This document shows, piece by piece, positions 11,903-23,357 of a stretch of DNA of 64,000 nucleotides (position 1 is its first letter; every line of letters starts with the position of its first letter). The notes under the pieces were generated by a model. That model was not told the origin of the DNA, made no database searches, and was given only the letters and a program-made list of their open reading frames with translations. A program made the position numbers and the translations under genes. The DNA lies in NCBI GenBank assembly GCA_022702545.1, contig JAHRBC010000004.1:62001-126000 (forward strand). The letters run 5' to 3'. This DNA comes from Phycomyces nitens (lineage: Eukaryota; Mucoromycota; Mucoromycetes; Mucorales; Phycomycetaceae).

Positions 11903-14900
11903 ATGGCTCCTATCCGTAAATCTACAAGAACAAAAGAATGCAGATGTTCTATTTGCAAGAACAAAGAGGGTGGATTTGATTTTCTCACAGCTCAAACATT
12001 TAAGCGTCATATGCTTAAAGAAGATGCCAAAAACAGTTTTTTCGGTGGTAGATGTAAGATATATTTTATATTTTAATTTGAAAATTATTTAATTAATAAT
12101 AAATACGTTTTTGAATTAAATAGTAATGGAAATTGTTGATACTGAAGAGCAATACTTTGAGGCCGTAGACAATGTAGAGGCCATGGATTTTGAGTCTGGT
12201 GGTAAGGATTTCTTAAAATTTTATTGTTTTTTTATTAAATTAATTTTTATTACACCTGGGCAGACTTGGAAAACGCCGTTGAAGAATATGAGGGGGTACA
12301 AGAACCTATTAGAAACCTACCTCTCTCTGAGTCTGATGACATTTTTGGTGCAGAGGATGAATGTAGCTCAGTTGGTGACTCTGACTCTGACTCTGACAGT
12401 GAAAGTGAAGACGAGATGAATGATGATGAAGGTCTGTATAGTATCTGAGCTGATAATCGCTCTATCTATATAAATATTATATATTAATATGCTTTTTTGA
12501 TTAATATGTTTCTAGAATTCAACTCAGAATTGAGTTTAATTCACGGCTTTATAGTCAAGGCTCTTGCCCTGTTTATTTCCTTTTACGTAGTCAATGAAGG
12601 CGCGATTATCTTGATTGCAATCGTGAACAAGATCTTGGATTTTTTTGGCGATTCTTTCCGAGTCCCATCAAGTGTCTCTGGTCTCAAAAGCATGGCAGGA
12701 ATGGATACATTGACAAAGGGCATCAAGAAGTATGTTGCATGTGGTGAATGTCACAGCATTTATGAGAATGATAGTGCACCTCTTTTCTGTACCTTTGACA
12801 AGTTTGAAAACAACGCCTTGTGTGGCCATGGCTTGTTCAAGTCCAATTCGTCATCTGTCCCAAAGAAGTCATATGTGTACCAATCTGTCAAACACTCTCT
12901 GCAGATTCTCTTTTCTCGGCCTGATTTTGAATCACAGATCAACTCTTGGAATCGTGGTCCCAAGGTGGAAAAGACTATGTTTGACGTATATGATGGTGCT
13001 ATGTGGAACAGTCTCAAAGACATCAATGGTGACCTCTTTGTTGATGACAGCCGCTCTATAATGTTGACACTGAATATTGACTGGTTCCAGCCATTCGATG
13101 GTGTGTCATATTCGTGTGGTGCCATTTACTTCGCTGTCAACAACCTTCCTCGCAATATCAGATTCAAAAAGGAAAATGTCATCCTTGTTGGGTTAATGCC
13201 TGGACCTAAAGAAGCAAAGACGTCTGAAATCAACCACTATCTCAAGCCTCTTGTTGACGAATTAGAAGAATTGTACCTGGGTATCACTATCAAGACCAAC
13301 AAATGCCCATCTGGAGTGAGAATCCGTGCTGCTCTCTTTGTTGTTGCTTGTGACATCCCTGCTGCACGAAAAGTATGTGGGTTCACATCTCATACAAGCA
13401 CAAACGCCTGTCACAAATGCAATCGTCAATTCACTCATTTAGCTGGCACAAGCTCTGTTGATTATTCTGGATTTGACTTCTCAAAGTGGCTCCTTCGCAC
13501 TAGAGATGATAATCGTAAGGATGCTGAGGTCTGGAGAAATGCAGCCACTCAAGCTGAGAGGCAGCGCCTTGAAGTTGCCAGTGGTGTTCGCTGGTCCGAA
13601 CTGCATCGTCTCCAGTACTTTGACGTTGTCCGCTGCACGATCATCGATCCAATGCATAATCTTTTCTTAGGCACTGCCAAGAGGATGATGGAGAGATGGG
13701 TTGCAGATGGAGTAATCAACGATAAGAGTCTTGTTGCCATGCAGAAGATGGTAGAGAAGATGGTGTTGCCAGCAGACTACACAGCTTTGAAGACGAAGAT
13801 TGGGAAGGGGTTCCCCTTCATGAAGGCAGACGAGTGGAAGTCGTGGTGCTTGGTGTACTCTCCCGTGGTGTTGAAGAACGTTCTGCCGCCACAAAAGTTC
13901 AAGAACTGGATGTTCTTTGTAAATGCCTGTCGTTTTCTGACCAAGCCAAGTATTTCTGAAGATGACATTGAAGATGCACATCGCAATCTGGAGCAGTTTG
14001 GCAAAGGTTGTGAGCAACTATATGAGCCTGACCTCCTCTCTCCCAACATGCACCTCCATCTTCACCTTTGGGAAACCGTTCTGGACTTTGGTCCGGTTTA
14101 TGGCTACTGGCTCTTTGGTTTTGAGAGGTACAATAGTATACTCAAGAATATCAACACCAACAGGAAAAGTGGATTCGAGGCCACATACATGAGAAGCTTT
14201 GTTGAGGATACACAAAAGGCAGATTTTGTTCGTGGTTTTCTGAGCACAGCAAATGGATATGATCTGTCAGATGTTTTCAGCAAGTTTACCAGTGGGCCAG
14301 ATACTACTCTCATGCAAACACTTTCGCATTGTTTCCCTACCTTTTTGTTGCCTGAGTTTGTGAAATATGCTGAAGACCCATCACTAACAGTGCATGGTAA
14401 TGAGCCTTTGCCACCATCTACACTGCCATTAAAGAAGAAGCCTATGAGTATGATGAGTAGGGCAAAATACGACTGCCTAGTGGAATATTACCAGGTTGCC
14501 TACCATGACAGGTCCATTAAAGGCTGTAATGACACCATGGCTTCCTCTGCTTTCGTCAATGACTGGATCAAAATGCTCAAGTCCGTCAGTATTCTAGGCC
14601 AGACGTTCAAAGGAAAAAATGGTAGAAATCAAAAAGGATCATACATCCAAGCACTGTTTATTGAGGAAAAGACCGAGGCAGTGTATGCGTATGTTGGAGA
14701 GATTCAGTATCTATTTGTTCACGCATTTAGCCCTGCTGTTTCTTCTTCACATCGCGGAAATGCCTATAACAGTCAACACACCTTTGCTTTTGTGAACTGG
14801 TTCAAAACTACGTCAGACACCACCAGAGAGGCTGAAGGCATTGAGATTCACAAGGACGAATTCTCGGCTCTTGACTTTCAAAGCATTCTTCCTGTCCATC

Positions 14901-14995
14901 GGATTCTCCTGCCTGTTGCAATTGTGGATTATAAATCTAGTAGTAACATTAACAAAAAACTAGTTATCCCTTTGCCTAGAAAGGTTTTTGCCTAA
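11903..14995 (+). CDS. A1 transposase (CACTA/Plavaka-like DDE), 4 exons, intact
   Basis: Exons are 11903-12053, 12124-12201, 12264-12431 and 12516-14995 (151, 78, 168, 2480 nt). All three introns are GT-AG and phase 1, giving 958 residues. Exon 1 encodes ECRCSICKNKEGG...KRH, a small zinc-binding segment. Exons 2-3 are acidic with a Ser-Asp run (SDSDSDSESEDE). Exon 4 is the catalytic part: Asp near residue 321 (LNIDWFQPFDG), Asp near 510 (IDPMHNLFLGTAKR), Glu near 669 (FERYNS), with a C/H/C-x2-C insertion at CGFTSHTSTNACHKCN. The order matches the Tnp2-like transposases of CACTA elements and their fungal Plavaka relatives. The roles of the residues are inferred from that family. Confidence 0.9.
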
Positions 14996-15090
14996 ATATA
15001 TTTATCTTATCTCTCTTGTTTTTAATCATAATTTTATAGGTTGTTTTGCAAATCATGTGTTTAAAAAGTAAAAAAGACAAAAACAAAGAT

Positions 15091-16322
15091 TTATTCATTT
15101 TTGAATGTCCAGACAGGCAAATTCAAAGTCAGGTGACTTGGGGCAGGAATCTCCTTGACTGATGTTTGCCATCTGGGCATTCTTGTCTTTGTCTTTGGTC
15201 CAGACCGTTTCAGGTCATCCTCTCTTGAAAAACGGTCAATGACCTCCAGAAGCCGGTTCAACTATATTAAATTTATCAGTCTTTTATCATCACGCAGCAC
15301 ATCACTCTATGAAATATAAATTACCTCATCGCTTCTCCAGCTGGGACGAGCAACATGGAGAACACGCATGGTGATACCAGGCGCAACGTCTTCCATGCCC
15401 GACTCACCATCAGACATCACATCCTTTTGGAGGACATGGAGATAGGCCATCTCCTCAGAGTTTTCAGGCTTATGGCCCATCTCCTCGTCAATTGCCCTCC
15501 AGTGACGCTTGTAGACCACCACCCTGCGCAAGTGGATCTAGAAAAATTTTCAGATTAAATCAAAAATATCATATTGTCTTTATACTAACCTCGACGAGCC
15601 TGCTGTTGACCCGAACCTTTTTCTTCTTTGCAATAGACTGCTCTTCAGTCATCTTTGCAACGCGATGGTAGTACTTATAGTTATTTTTTAGTTTTTGCAC
15701 TACCATGCCAGGCCAAAAACCAGCAGCATGAGGCTGTGAGAGAATGTAGTCTCTCATGTAGTTAATGACCCTGACATTGTCTGGGTGGTCAATCCTCTCA
15801 TCCTTATTCCATTTCTGCTTGCCTTCGTTCTCAGCAATCAGAGCAGGATCTTCGGAGTCAAGGTCTTTCTTCCACATCTTATTCTCAATAAGTTCCTGGA
15901 TATAATTTGTGAGAAAATATTTTTTTACAAAACAATAATACTATTCATACCAAGACAATCGCGCGCATATCACTGGGACTAATTGAGCTGGAGGGGCCAA
16001 CGGAAGGAACCATTCCAACGGAACCAGCTTGGCCAAGAGGGAGCTGGCTCTGGACACCACTGGCATGGGCTTCCATGAGTGTACTCATGGTCTTGTTGGT
16101 CTTGCCAGCAATGTCGTAGACCATTCCCATTCTGGACTTGAGGAACCTCAAGTCTTCAAGGATAGCGGCCATTTCTGTCCTGCCTTGGCTACTTCCCTCA
16201 CCAGTACTGGGAGATCTAGGCATAATCTCACGCTGGCTGATACAACCAGCAACAACACGGTCAATTGGAGCAGCTGGATTTGCTCTGGCTTTGCGTCCTG
16301 AGTTTGCTTGGTTTGGGGACAT
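15091..16322 (-). CDS. A1 partner protein of unknown function, 4 exons, intact
   Basis: Exons on the minus strand are 16322-15951, 15895-15590, 15537-15325 and 15261-15091 (372, 306, 213, 171 nt). Introns are GT-AG and phase 0, total 353 residues. Exon 1 is rich in Ala, Ser, Pro and Gln with a short helical stretch (LEDLRFLKSRMG). Exon 2 carries WNKDERIDHPDNVRVINYMRD and NNYKYYH. Exon 3 carries KDVMSDGES and ends ARPSWRSDE precisely at the donor. Exon 4 starts LNRLLEVIDRF. It is convergent with the transposase, about 95 bp apart. No known domain is recognised. Confidence 0.8.
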
Positions 16323-16379
16323 TTTCTAAATAAATATTTTTAAAATAAAATAATAATCATACATACATTAATATATTTT

Positions 16380-17816
16380 TATTATATATATCCTTGAATA
16401 TATAGACTTACATAATAAGCTGTAGTAGTGGGTGTAGTGTCAGGTAAGAACAATAGTATTACTTGTCAAAAAAACTATATTTATATATTGAAAAAAAGTA
16501 TATTTTTGGAGTACAGCAAAATAAAATGAATTTGTGGACACACAGTTTTCATAATCCCATTATTCTCATAATTTATTAGGGCTTATTATAATCTAAAAAT
16601 GTGTGTGGATTCTTTTTCCTGATTTTCCCTTTTTCTCTTTCTTTTTTCTTTTACTTTCTTTATACTCTCTGGTAAGTACTTGAAAATTTTTCACGCAATT
16701 AAAAACAACCTTTAACATTTTTTCAATTATCCAAAAGATGTCCTATAGTCACTTTTATTCATGCTTACACAAGAAAAAGGTAAATAGGCGCACTATTTTT
16801 TATTGCTGTTGCTAATCAGTAATCTTCATCTTGTAGATTCAAAAACAACTCCTTTCAATCGCAATGGCCAAAGATGACAATGATGAAGTTGAATGGAGGG
16901 AATGTACTTGGTATGTTTGAATATTTTATCACTATTAATACTAATATATTCTGTCTTTACTATCAGCTCTTTATATTAAACAAAATTGCCGCGTTTTAAC
17001 AAAGACATGGAATACCCAACAAACCAGTTTGTCTTGATAAGTAATCAGTCATTCCTATTACTTTTCTAACAGAAAATATAGATATCTTTTCTATTACGCG
17101 TACACATTTTTTGATGGCTATATCATTATCTATCATGAAATACTGTTTGGTACGCCTGAAAATTCGCTCTCAAGATATGGACCATCTACTCTGTTCTGTC
17201 AACCACTTCAGCCATTCAAAGCAGTAGTTAAAGAGTCGGCCATGCTCTCGACCCATGTTTTAAAAAGGTAAACATAAGTATACCGTGAATATAGCTATAG
17301 CCATGAATCTAGACCAAATTACTAGGCTGTATATTATGAGAAAAAATTTTATCAATAAAAACATATTCGTAAACTATTTGCCATAATCTATTATAAAGAA
17401 GTATATAATAAATTACCAATTGAAAGTATTCAAAGCCTCAAAAATATTAAACAGCCAATAAATACATGTCTGGTGGAAGATAGTTGAATGGATAGACAAG
17501 GGAAAGTAATGAAAGTTGAATCTTGATATGTCAAAAATAGATCTTATTATTGACCTTGAAATAATAATTCATGTAACGTTATACTGAAAAGAGATAAAAT
17601 ATACACTTTCAGTTACAGTTCTGTACCTCCTTGAGGTTAATGAGCCGACATGCCCAAAACTAGAGCATTATATCTGCCGAATTACTGCAACATCTCATAT
17701 GACTTGTCATTCATATCTAGAGGTTAATATTTCTATTTAATTCTAGGATTTTTTATTTATTTGCCTCGGGATTTCACTTACTATCACGTCTGGGAATCGT
17801 ACATTTTTTTGCAGTG
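16380..17816 (+). other. Intron-like right arm of A1, no stable reading frame found
   Basis: The arm contains several GTAAGT donors and pyrimidine-rich acceptors in the same places as in A2. A start ATG directly after an acceptor at about 16738 leads through one junction into MAKDDNDEVEW, but the next exon stops quickly. A2 lacks that ATG and is one base shorter in the next exon. It may be a non-coding spliced RNA or a decayed third gene like that of the B family. Confidence 0.3.
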
Positions 17817-18454
17817 TCAAGGAAGCAAGGTATTATATAATTTGATTAATAGTATTAAAATCAATCATATTAATAACATTTGCTATTTATTATAGAATAT
17901 ATCCATAAAGCAAGTATCTACATCTCTCTCATACAATCAAGAATTATATATATATATATATTAGAATAAATATTATAGAGCAATTATTATTATGAGTGAT
18001 TCTTTTTTATTCAAAATAAAAATAAAAATAAAAATATATTCCTATAAACCAATTTCCAATTGAGAATATTATTTTTAGAATTAAGACCAAAAAGAACAGC
18101 TTTTCCGAAGCAATTGATCAAATCATTGCCATCAAAAAAATGCAAAACACTGCTGTTATTACGTGCCTAGATATATGTTCTTCTCAGACAGGTGTTCTCA
18201 AACAGTACATGTTTTTTTCTTAATTTGTAATAGTATGTATGTTTGCTTTTGGAATAGAGTTTATATATAATCTTTATAACTAAGCTCACACTGAATTTTC
18301 AAATCTGACATGTTAATATATAATATCTGGTCAGTTATTCTTTAACATACTGACTGGGCATTTATTAAAATTTATCTATCAGATATTAAATTAATACATA
18401 AAATTACAATTATAAACTTTTAATATTGTAATGATTTAGATTATTTTTTGCAGT

Positions 18455-18555
18455 TTAATTGAGGCAAGATCCTCTTGGAGATTCGTGATGACCGTCTGCA
18501 TATTGTCATTGTTGTCAGCAGGTCGTGGAGCAATATTCCTTCTTTGGTTTGACAT
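18455..18555 (-). pseudogene. B3 partner protein, first 33 residues only
   Basis: The start MSNQRRNIAPRPADNND matches MVNQRRTIAPRPTP of B1 and MVNQRRSIAPRPTP of B2. After LASIK the frame runs into the D3 terminus, so the remainder of the gene is lost. Confidence 0.7.
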
Positions 18556-19080
18556 TTTCTATTATAAATTATATCAAAAATACACAATATTTAATACTCG
18601 TTTACTACTTTAAGTTTAAACATATCTTTTACTTAAAATGCACAAGAGACAGATAGATAGAAAAATTGGATTTGAGTGGGAAGAGTGAACAAGTTGGTCA
18701 AAAGGATTTAATAATATAAAATACAGATTATATATTAGTAAAGACAGCTTTATTTATAAATCCAAAAAGACTTCTTGTACACATTAATGAATGGCACCAT
18801 TATTGCTTTTGGACTCTATCCATTACACCTATTCTGTCTCTGTTTCAAATTATATATCCTTGTATTTTTTTTTCTTTTTAGCCTTTTTTCCTTTCTCTTG
18901 TTTCCTTATATCCGCGCCTATTTTCTCTTTCTTTTTTTACACCTCTTTAGACTAAAAAATTGGCGGCTTCTTTATAAACACGCACTCATTCCAATACATC
19001 CTGCCTGCATTGCTCCTCCAAACTAATCATGGTCAGTTAAATGTGCCGGTGTCATCTTGCAAATTATTCTGATTCTCTCT
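18556..19080 (+). other. Upstream part of the B3 right arm
   Basis: No gene is found. A pyrimidine-rich block (18840-18950) and CGCACTCATTCCAATACATCCTGCC resemble the region before and at exon 1 of the B1 third gene, but no ATG aligned with that start is present. Confidence 0.35.
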
Positions 19081-19575
19081 TTCTATTTTATAGACCTCTT
19101 CCACTTTCATAGCCTATTATATGATAACGTCATCAGTCCCAGTGTAAAAAAATATTTTCGTGTCAAACTTTTTTCTCTAATGCTTCTTATTCTCCTATAG
19201 GTTGCCGCCATCAATCACCCTATACCCCATCTGCGTCTTCTATCATCTACAACTGTCATCATAATAGTAATGCTGTCTTTTAGCTTTTATACTTTTTTAT
19301 ATATTTATTCTGACTATCTCTTTTGATCTTATAGACCTCCTCTACTGGCATGGTCTATTATATGGTATCATCATTGGTGCTATGGTAAAAAAATCTTTTT
19401 GTGTCAAAAAAATAATAATTTTCTTTTCTAACATTTCTTATTCTACAATAGGCTGCCGCCATCACTGTCTACCTCATCTGCCTCCCTCATCATCTACGAC
19501 TGGTTATCATAATGGTAATGCCGTTTCTTGGTCTTTGTGCTTTTCAAAATATTATTCTGGCTATTTACTAATAAT
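19081..19575 (+). repeat. Tandem duplication of about 240 bp in the B3 right arm
   Basis: Copy 1 (about 19081-19320) and copy 2 (about 19321-19575) share TTATAGACCTC, CTATTATATG, GTGTCAAA, a TTATTCT acceptor region and the GCCGCCATCA exon. The repeated unit covers the exon aligned with exon 3 of the B1 third gene plus flanking introns. The copies differ at many positions, so the duplication is not recent. Confidence 0.6.
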
Positions 19576-19716
19576 TTTTTATACTCTTAATAAGAAGCTA
19601 TTGTTGGCCGCCATATACCATCCCTCTACTATAATCGCCAACTCTGCTTCTGGTATGTAAATTAATTATTTTATCACTCAATTCACCTGTAATAATTTAT
19701 TTTACCCCATCTCTAG

Positions 19717-19960
19717 TCAACCTAATCATACAAGATGCCATGCCGCACAACTCAGCCCCTCTTTGTCCATTCTTGTCCATCCCTTACAATGTAAGTATAA
19801 TATACCTCGCATCTTGAATAGCACCCGCACTTTTGAATATATGTCACTAATATAACTTTTATTATATCAGAACACTACCGCAACCACCCAAATCGCCATC
19901 AGACCTTATTTTCAGGTATTGTTCAGTAGAGAAGCACCCAATCCAAGTAGTATCAAGTAG
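19717..19960 (+). pseudogene. Last two exons of the B-family third gene, B3 copy
   Basis: Exon 19717-19790 (74 nt) and exon 19871-19960 (ends TAG) align with exons 5 and 6 of the B1 gene. The 74-nt length is identical and phase is kept. Residues NSAPLCPFLSIPYNNTTA correspond to NSSPLCALLPISCNNTPA in B1. Earlier exons are duplicated or lack a good acceptor, so I treat the copy as broken. Confidence 0.45.
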
Positions 19961-20341
19961 GCCGGTAGAAGCGGCAAGGATAGACAGTAATAGTATTAGA
20001 ACTCGTGTATAGAACCATTCTATTCTTTCCAATAAACACAAATATAAACCATAAACAACCTAATAAGTACAGGATATAAAATAATGGGGGAGCATTCAAT
20101 GCTTGATTACACAGTAATAGCCTTCAAATATTAGTTAAAAATTAAGAAAGCCTTCAATCCACCTGAGTATAATCGGATTTTAATCATGTCAAGAGGTTCT
20201 TTTGCTTTCAACTTTCCTCTTATATAAAGAGTGTACAACAATGAAACTTGGTTTCAAATAGACTTTTATTCTGTACATCAGGTTAAATTAATGACCCGCT
20301 CATACTAACAACCCCCACTTGGTCAGCCCATGAAGTAAATA
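19961..20341 (+). other. B3 sequence between the third gene and D2
   Basis: It contains ACCATTCTATTCTTTCCAATAAACA, homologous to the stretch after the third gene in B1 (48240) and B2 (47750). I see no gene in it. Confidence 0.4.
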
Positions 20342-21291
20342 CACTGCAAAAAATAATCTAAATCATTACAATATTAAAAGTTTATAATTGTAATTTTATG
20401 TATTAATTTAATATCTGATAGATAAATTTTAATAAATGCCCAGTCAGTATGTTAAAGAATAACTGACCAGATATTATATATTAACATGTCAGATTTGAAA
20501 ATTCGGTGTGAGCTTAGTTATAAAGATTGTGTATAAACTCTATTCCAAAAGCAAACATACATACTATTACAAATTAAGAAAAAAACATGTACTGTTTGAG
20601 AACACCTGTCTGAGAAGAACATATATCTAGGCACGTAATAACAGCAGTGTTTTGCATTTTTTGATGGCAATGATTCGATCAATTGCTTCGGAAAAGCTGT
20701 TCTTTTTGGTCTTAATTCTAAAAATAATATTCTCAATTGGAAATTGGTTTGTAGGAATATATTTTTATTTTTATTTTTATTTTTATTTTGAATAAAAAAG
20801 AATCGCTCATAATAATAATTGCTCTATAATATTTATTCTAATATATATATATATAATTCTTGATTGTATGAGAGAGATGTAGATACTTGCTTTATGGATA
20901 TATTCTATAATAAATAGCAAATGTTATTAATATGATTGATTTTAATACTATTAATCAAATTATATAATACCTTGCTTCCTTGATTTGCTTGATATCTTTT
21001 TAGAGCTAGAGAATATTATGAGAAAAATTATTAAATATTTATACCAGCTTACTTATTATATATAGTCCTTGGAAATCTTGAATACTTTGATTTAATAAAG
21101 GCAAAGACAAACTTTTGAAATAGAATACTAAGTAGAGATAGCAATGAGTAAGGATATTAAAAAATATTTTTCAAGTATATATACTTACTAGAGGTATGAA
21201 TTTCTGGAGGGCGGCTATATAGATACATAACATTTCTAATAAAATATATATCAGTAAGAAAAATAATCGAATGTAATAAAGAACATAGTAC
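20342..21291 (-). repeat. Inverted-repeat arm shared with D3 (about 950 bp)
   Basis: Read on the minus strand, this segment matches 11341-11650 joined to 17820-18454 with only scattered differences. The arms flank about 1.9 kb of B3 sequence. Confidence 0.8.
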
Positions 21292-22030
21292 TTATCTTTG
21301 TATACCAGAATGATTTTGATTTTGTTTGCCAGGAGTATATATAGCAAACCGCGCTTTAGAAGAAGTACTTGGATGATAATAAAAAGTAGAGAAAGAAAAA
21401 AATGGATGAATAAAAAACAATCCTTGAAATAGCCGTAGAATCTGAGAGATGATTACGTATTTTTTTTTGAAAATAAAAAAGAAAAATATGTTTGTTGTGA
21501 ATACCAAGTATGCAAAAAAGGCGATTAACACACTGTGCGCAAATGCAGTCTGTAATATTCGTTGTACTCTCAGTGCTACATGAATGGTTTAGGAAATAAA
21601 AATATAAAAACAATAGAAATAGGCATACTCGTAAAAGATATTATTTTATAAAACGAATGAATATTTAGTTATATGGTTGGAATGAATATTCAAGTAATTA
21701 ATCAAACTAAAGATCTGAAGATATTAAATAATAATTATATATATATATGTATCATTGTCAAATCTAGATTTTATAAATATTAAGATAGACAACATTATTG
21801 ATATCGGGCAAGTACCGACTGGAACACAGATAGATCCTCTGCTTGATTGATATGTCATAAGAATAACAATTCATTTTTATATTTATAATCAAAATACTCA
21901 AAGATTTTTTTCAAGCAGACCTTAACACTAAATAGTAAAATGTATGTTGATACATGAACAACTATATTCTATAGAGTGATTACTATCAGACAAATACTTA
22001 CAATTGAATAAATACCAGAATCTGTAAATT

Positions 22031-23260
22031 ATGAGCCAGCAATTAAACAAGGGAAAGAAGAACATGTCTGCAAGAGCGTCATCCTCCAGATCACTACTTA
22101 CCACAGTGAACACTGGCCGTGTTGTCACCCCTCGCCCATTACTTGCTTCTAGATCTGACGATGTAACAATCCCCAGGAGTGAATATAACACTATGGTTGG
22201 CCTTTTATCCACCGTTGATAAAAAGTTAACTGGTGTATCAACACAAGTTGGTGCAGTGTATGATAACGAAAGGCAAATGATGTTGTCTCTCAATGGTCTT
22301 GTTGCTTGCCAAGCCAGAGACCAAGTATCAGTCCAAATGCCCGTGGTAGAAAATGATGAGATCGTGAATATCATCCAACCTGAAGATATTCTTTCTGTCT
22401 CTAACTCACAAGTTAGCCTTCAGGATATCGTCAGTGCAACAAGATATCCAAAGTTATCTGTAAGTTCTAAATGAAACAGTAACATCAAAATATATTATTA
22501 ATATATACTTTTAGAAAGTTATTCGAGATTACTTGAAAAACTTTCATCTTAAATCAGACGATCCCAGTTTGATCAAGGATAATGAAGAGAAGCCAACTTG
22601 GGATGTCAGTGTTGGATTGGCTGATGATGTCAATCAGAATCTAGCAAACGCTCTGATCATATATGCCCGTGAACAGCCTGAATCAACATCAGTAACAGGA
22701 AAAGAACTGGGCACAATAATTATAAATAATTATTATAACCGTTTGGCTGATAGCAAGCTTGTGCCAGAGCTTAGAGAAGCAAAAAAGACAGCAAACCGAA
22801 GAGGCAACCGAAAAACTGAAGTAAGTGAATATTAAATAAAATGCGCAAATATTTATATATTATGCTTTTTCACTTTAGCTTTTCAAGAGACGAAAGAGAA
22901 CCTTTGTAAAGCACAAGGAAGCTGTTGAAAGAAGATTCAACAGGGATGCCAGTGGCGTCTTTCATAGAGATGTAATGTCAGATGATGAAACAGACATGGA
23001 GATCACTGTGAGGGTACTTCGTCCAAATTGGAGGAGTGATGAGGTAAAACACAGGCAGATTGATATTTCTTATGTTTTATGTCTAATGATAAAATATATC
23101 TGTATAGCTGAATGAGCTGTTTGACTTTTTGGACATGCTTGCCAAAAAAGATCTAGGAAAGAAAGCCAGTCAATTGAAGACTCGTCATTATGTTGTCATA
23201 CAAAAGACAATTCCTCGCGGCTTAGTAGCCAAAATTCCCGCATGGTCAAAGCGTGAATAA
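22031..23260 (+). CDS. D2 partner protein of unknown function, 4 exons, intact
   Basis: Exons are 22031-22459, 22515-22820, 22879-23043 and 23108-23260 (429, 306, 165, 153 nt). All introns are GT-AG and phase 0, total 350 residues. The last three exon lengths equal those of D1. Exon 2 has TWDVSVGLADDVNQNLANAL and NNYYN and ends RRGNRKTE. Exon 3 starts LFKRRKRTF (basic), has RDVMSDDETD and ends RPNWRSDE at the splice donor. Exon 4 begins LNELFDFLDML. It converges on the transposase gene, about 100 bp away. Function unknown. Confidence 0.8.
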
Positions 23261-23357
23261 ATCAACAAGCATCTCTTTTTCACTCCTTCATCTATATTGA
23301 TTTTGGCATATATATATTGCATATTTTATGTAAGAAAGTAAAAAAATAAGAAGAAGA

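Larger units (their letters stand above)
11651..17816 (+). mobile_element. Complete CACTA/Plavaka-like element A1 (6,166 bp)
   Basis: The left end CACTGCAAAAATACCCCCGA and the right end, read on the other strand, CACTGCAAAAAAATGTACGA form an imperfect inverted repeat. TCA is duplicated at 11648-11650 and 17817-17819. Removing the element and one TCA restores sequence found uninterrupted, inverted, in D2 near 20985. Both main genes are open through all splice sites, so this copy may be autonomous. Confidence 0.9.
11341..18454 (+). mobile_element. Right arm of a D-type element (D3), interrupted by A1
   Basis: 11341-11650 plus 17820-18454 form one segment that is an inverted, almost identical copy of 20342-21291 in D2. 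It ends TTATTTTTTGCAGT, so the last G of CAGTG is changed or lost. It sits inside the first exon of the B3 partner gene. The transposase half is not attached to it. Confidence 0.7.

Noticed and set aside
16738..17060. A third gene in A1 equivalent to that of the B family
   Set aside because: The frame stops after the second junction, and A2 lacks the start codon and has a 1-bp difference in the next exon.
2123..18454. D1 and D3 as one element with a TTA duplication (2120-2122 and 18455-18457)
   Set aside because: The flanks differ (an LTR on the left, a B3 partner gene on the right), and D3 matches D2 far better than D1 does, so they are more likely two elements.
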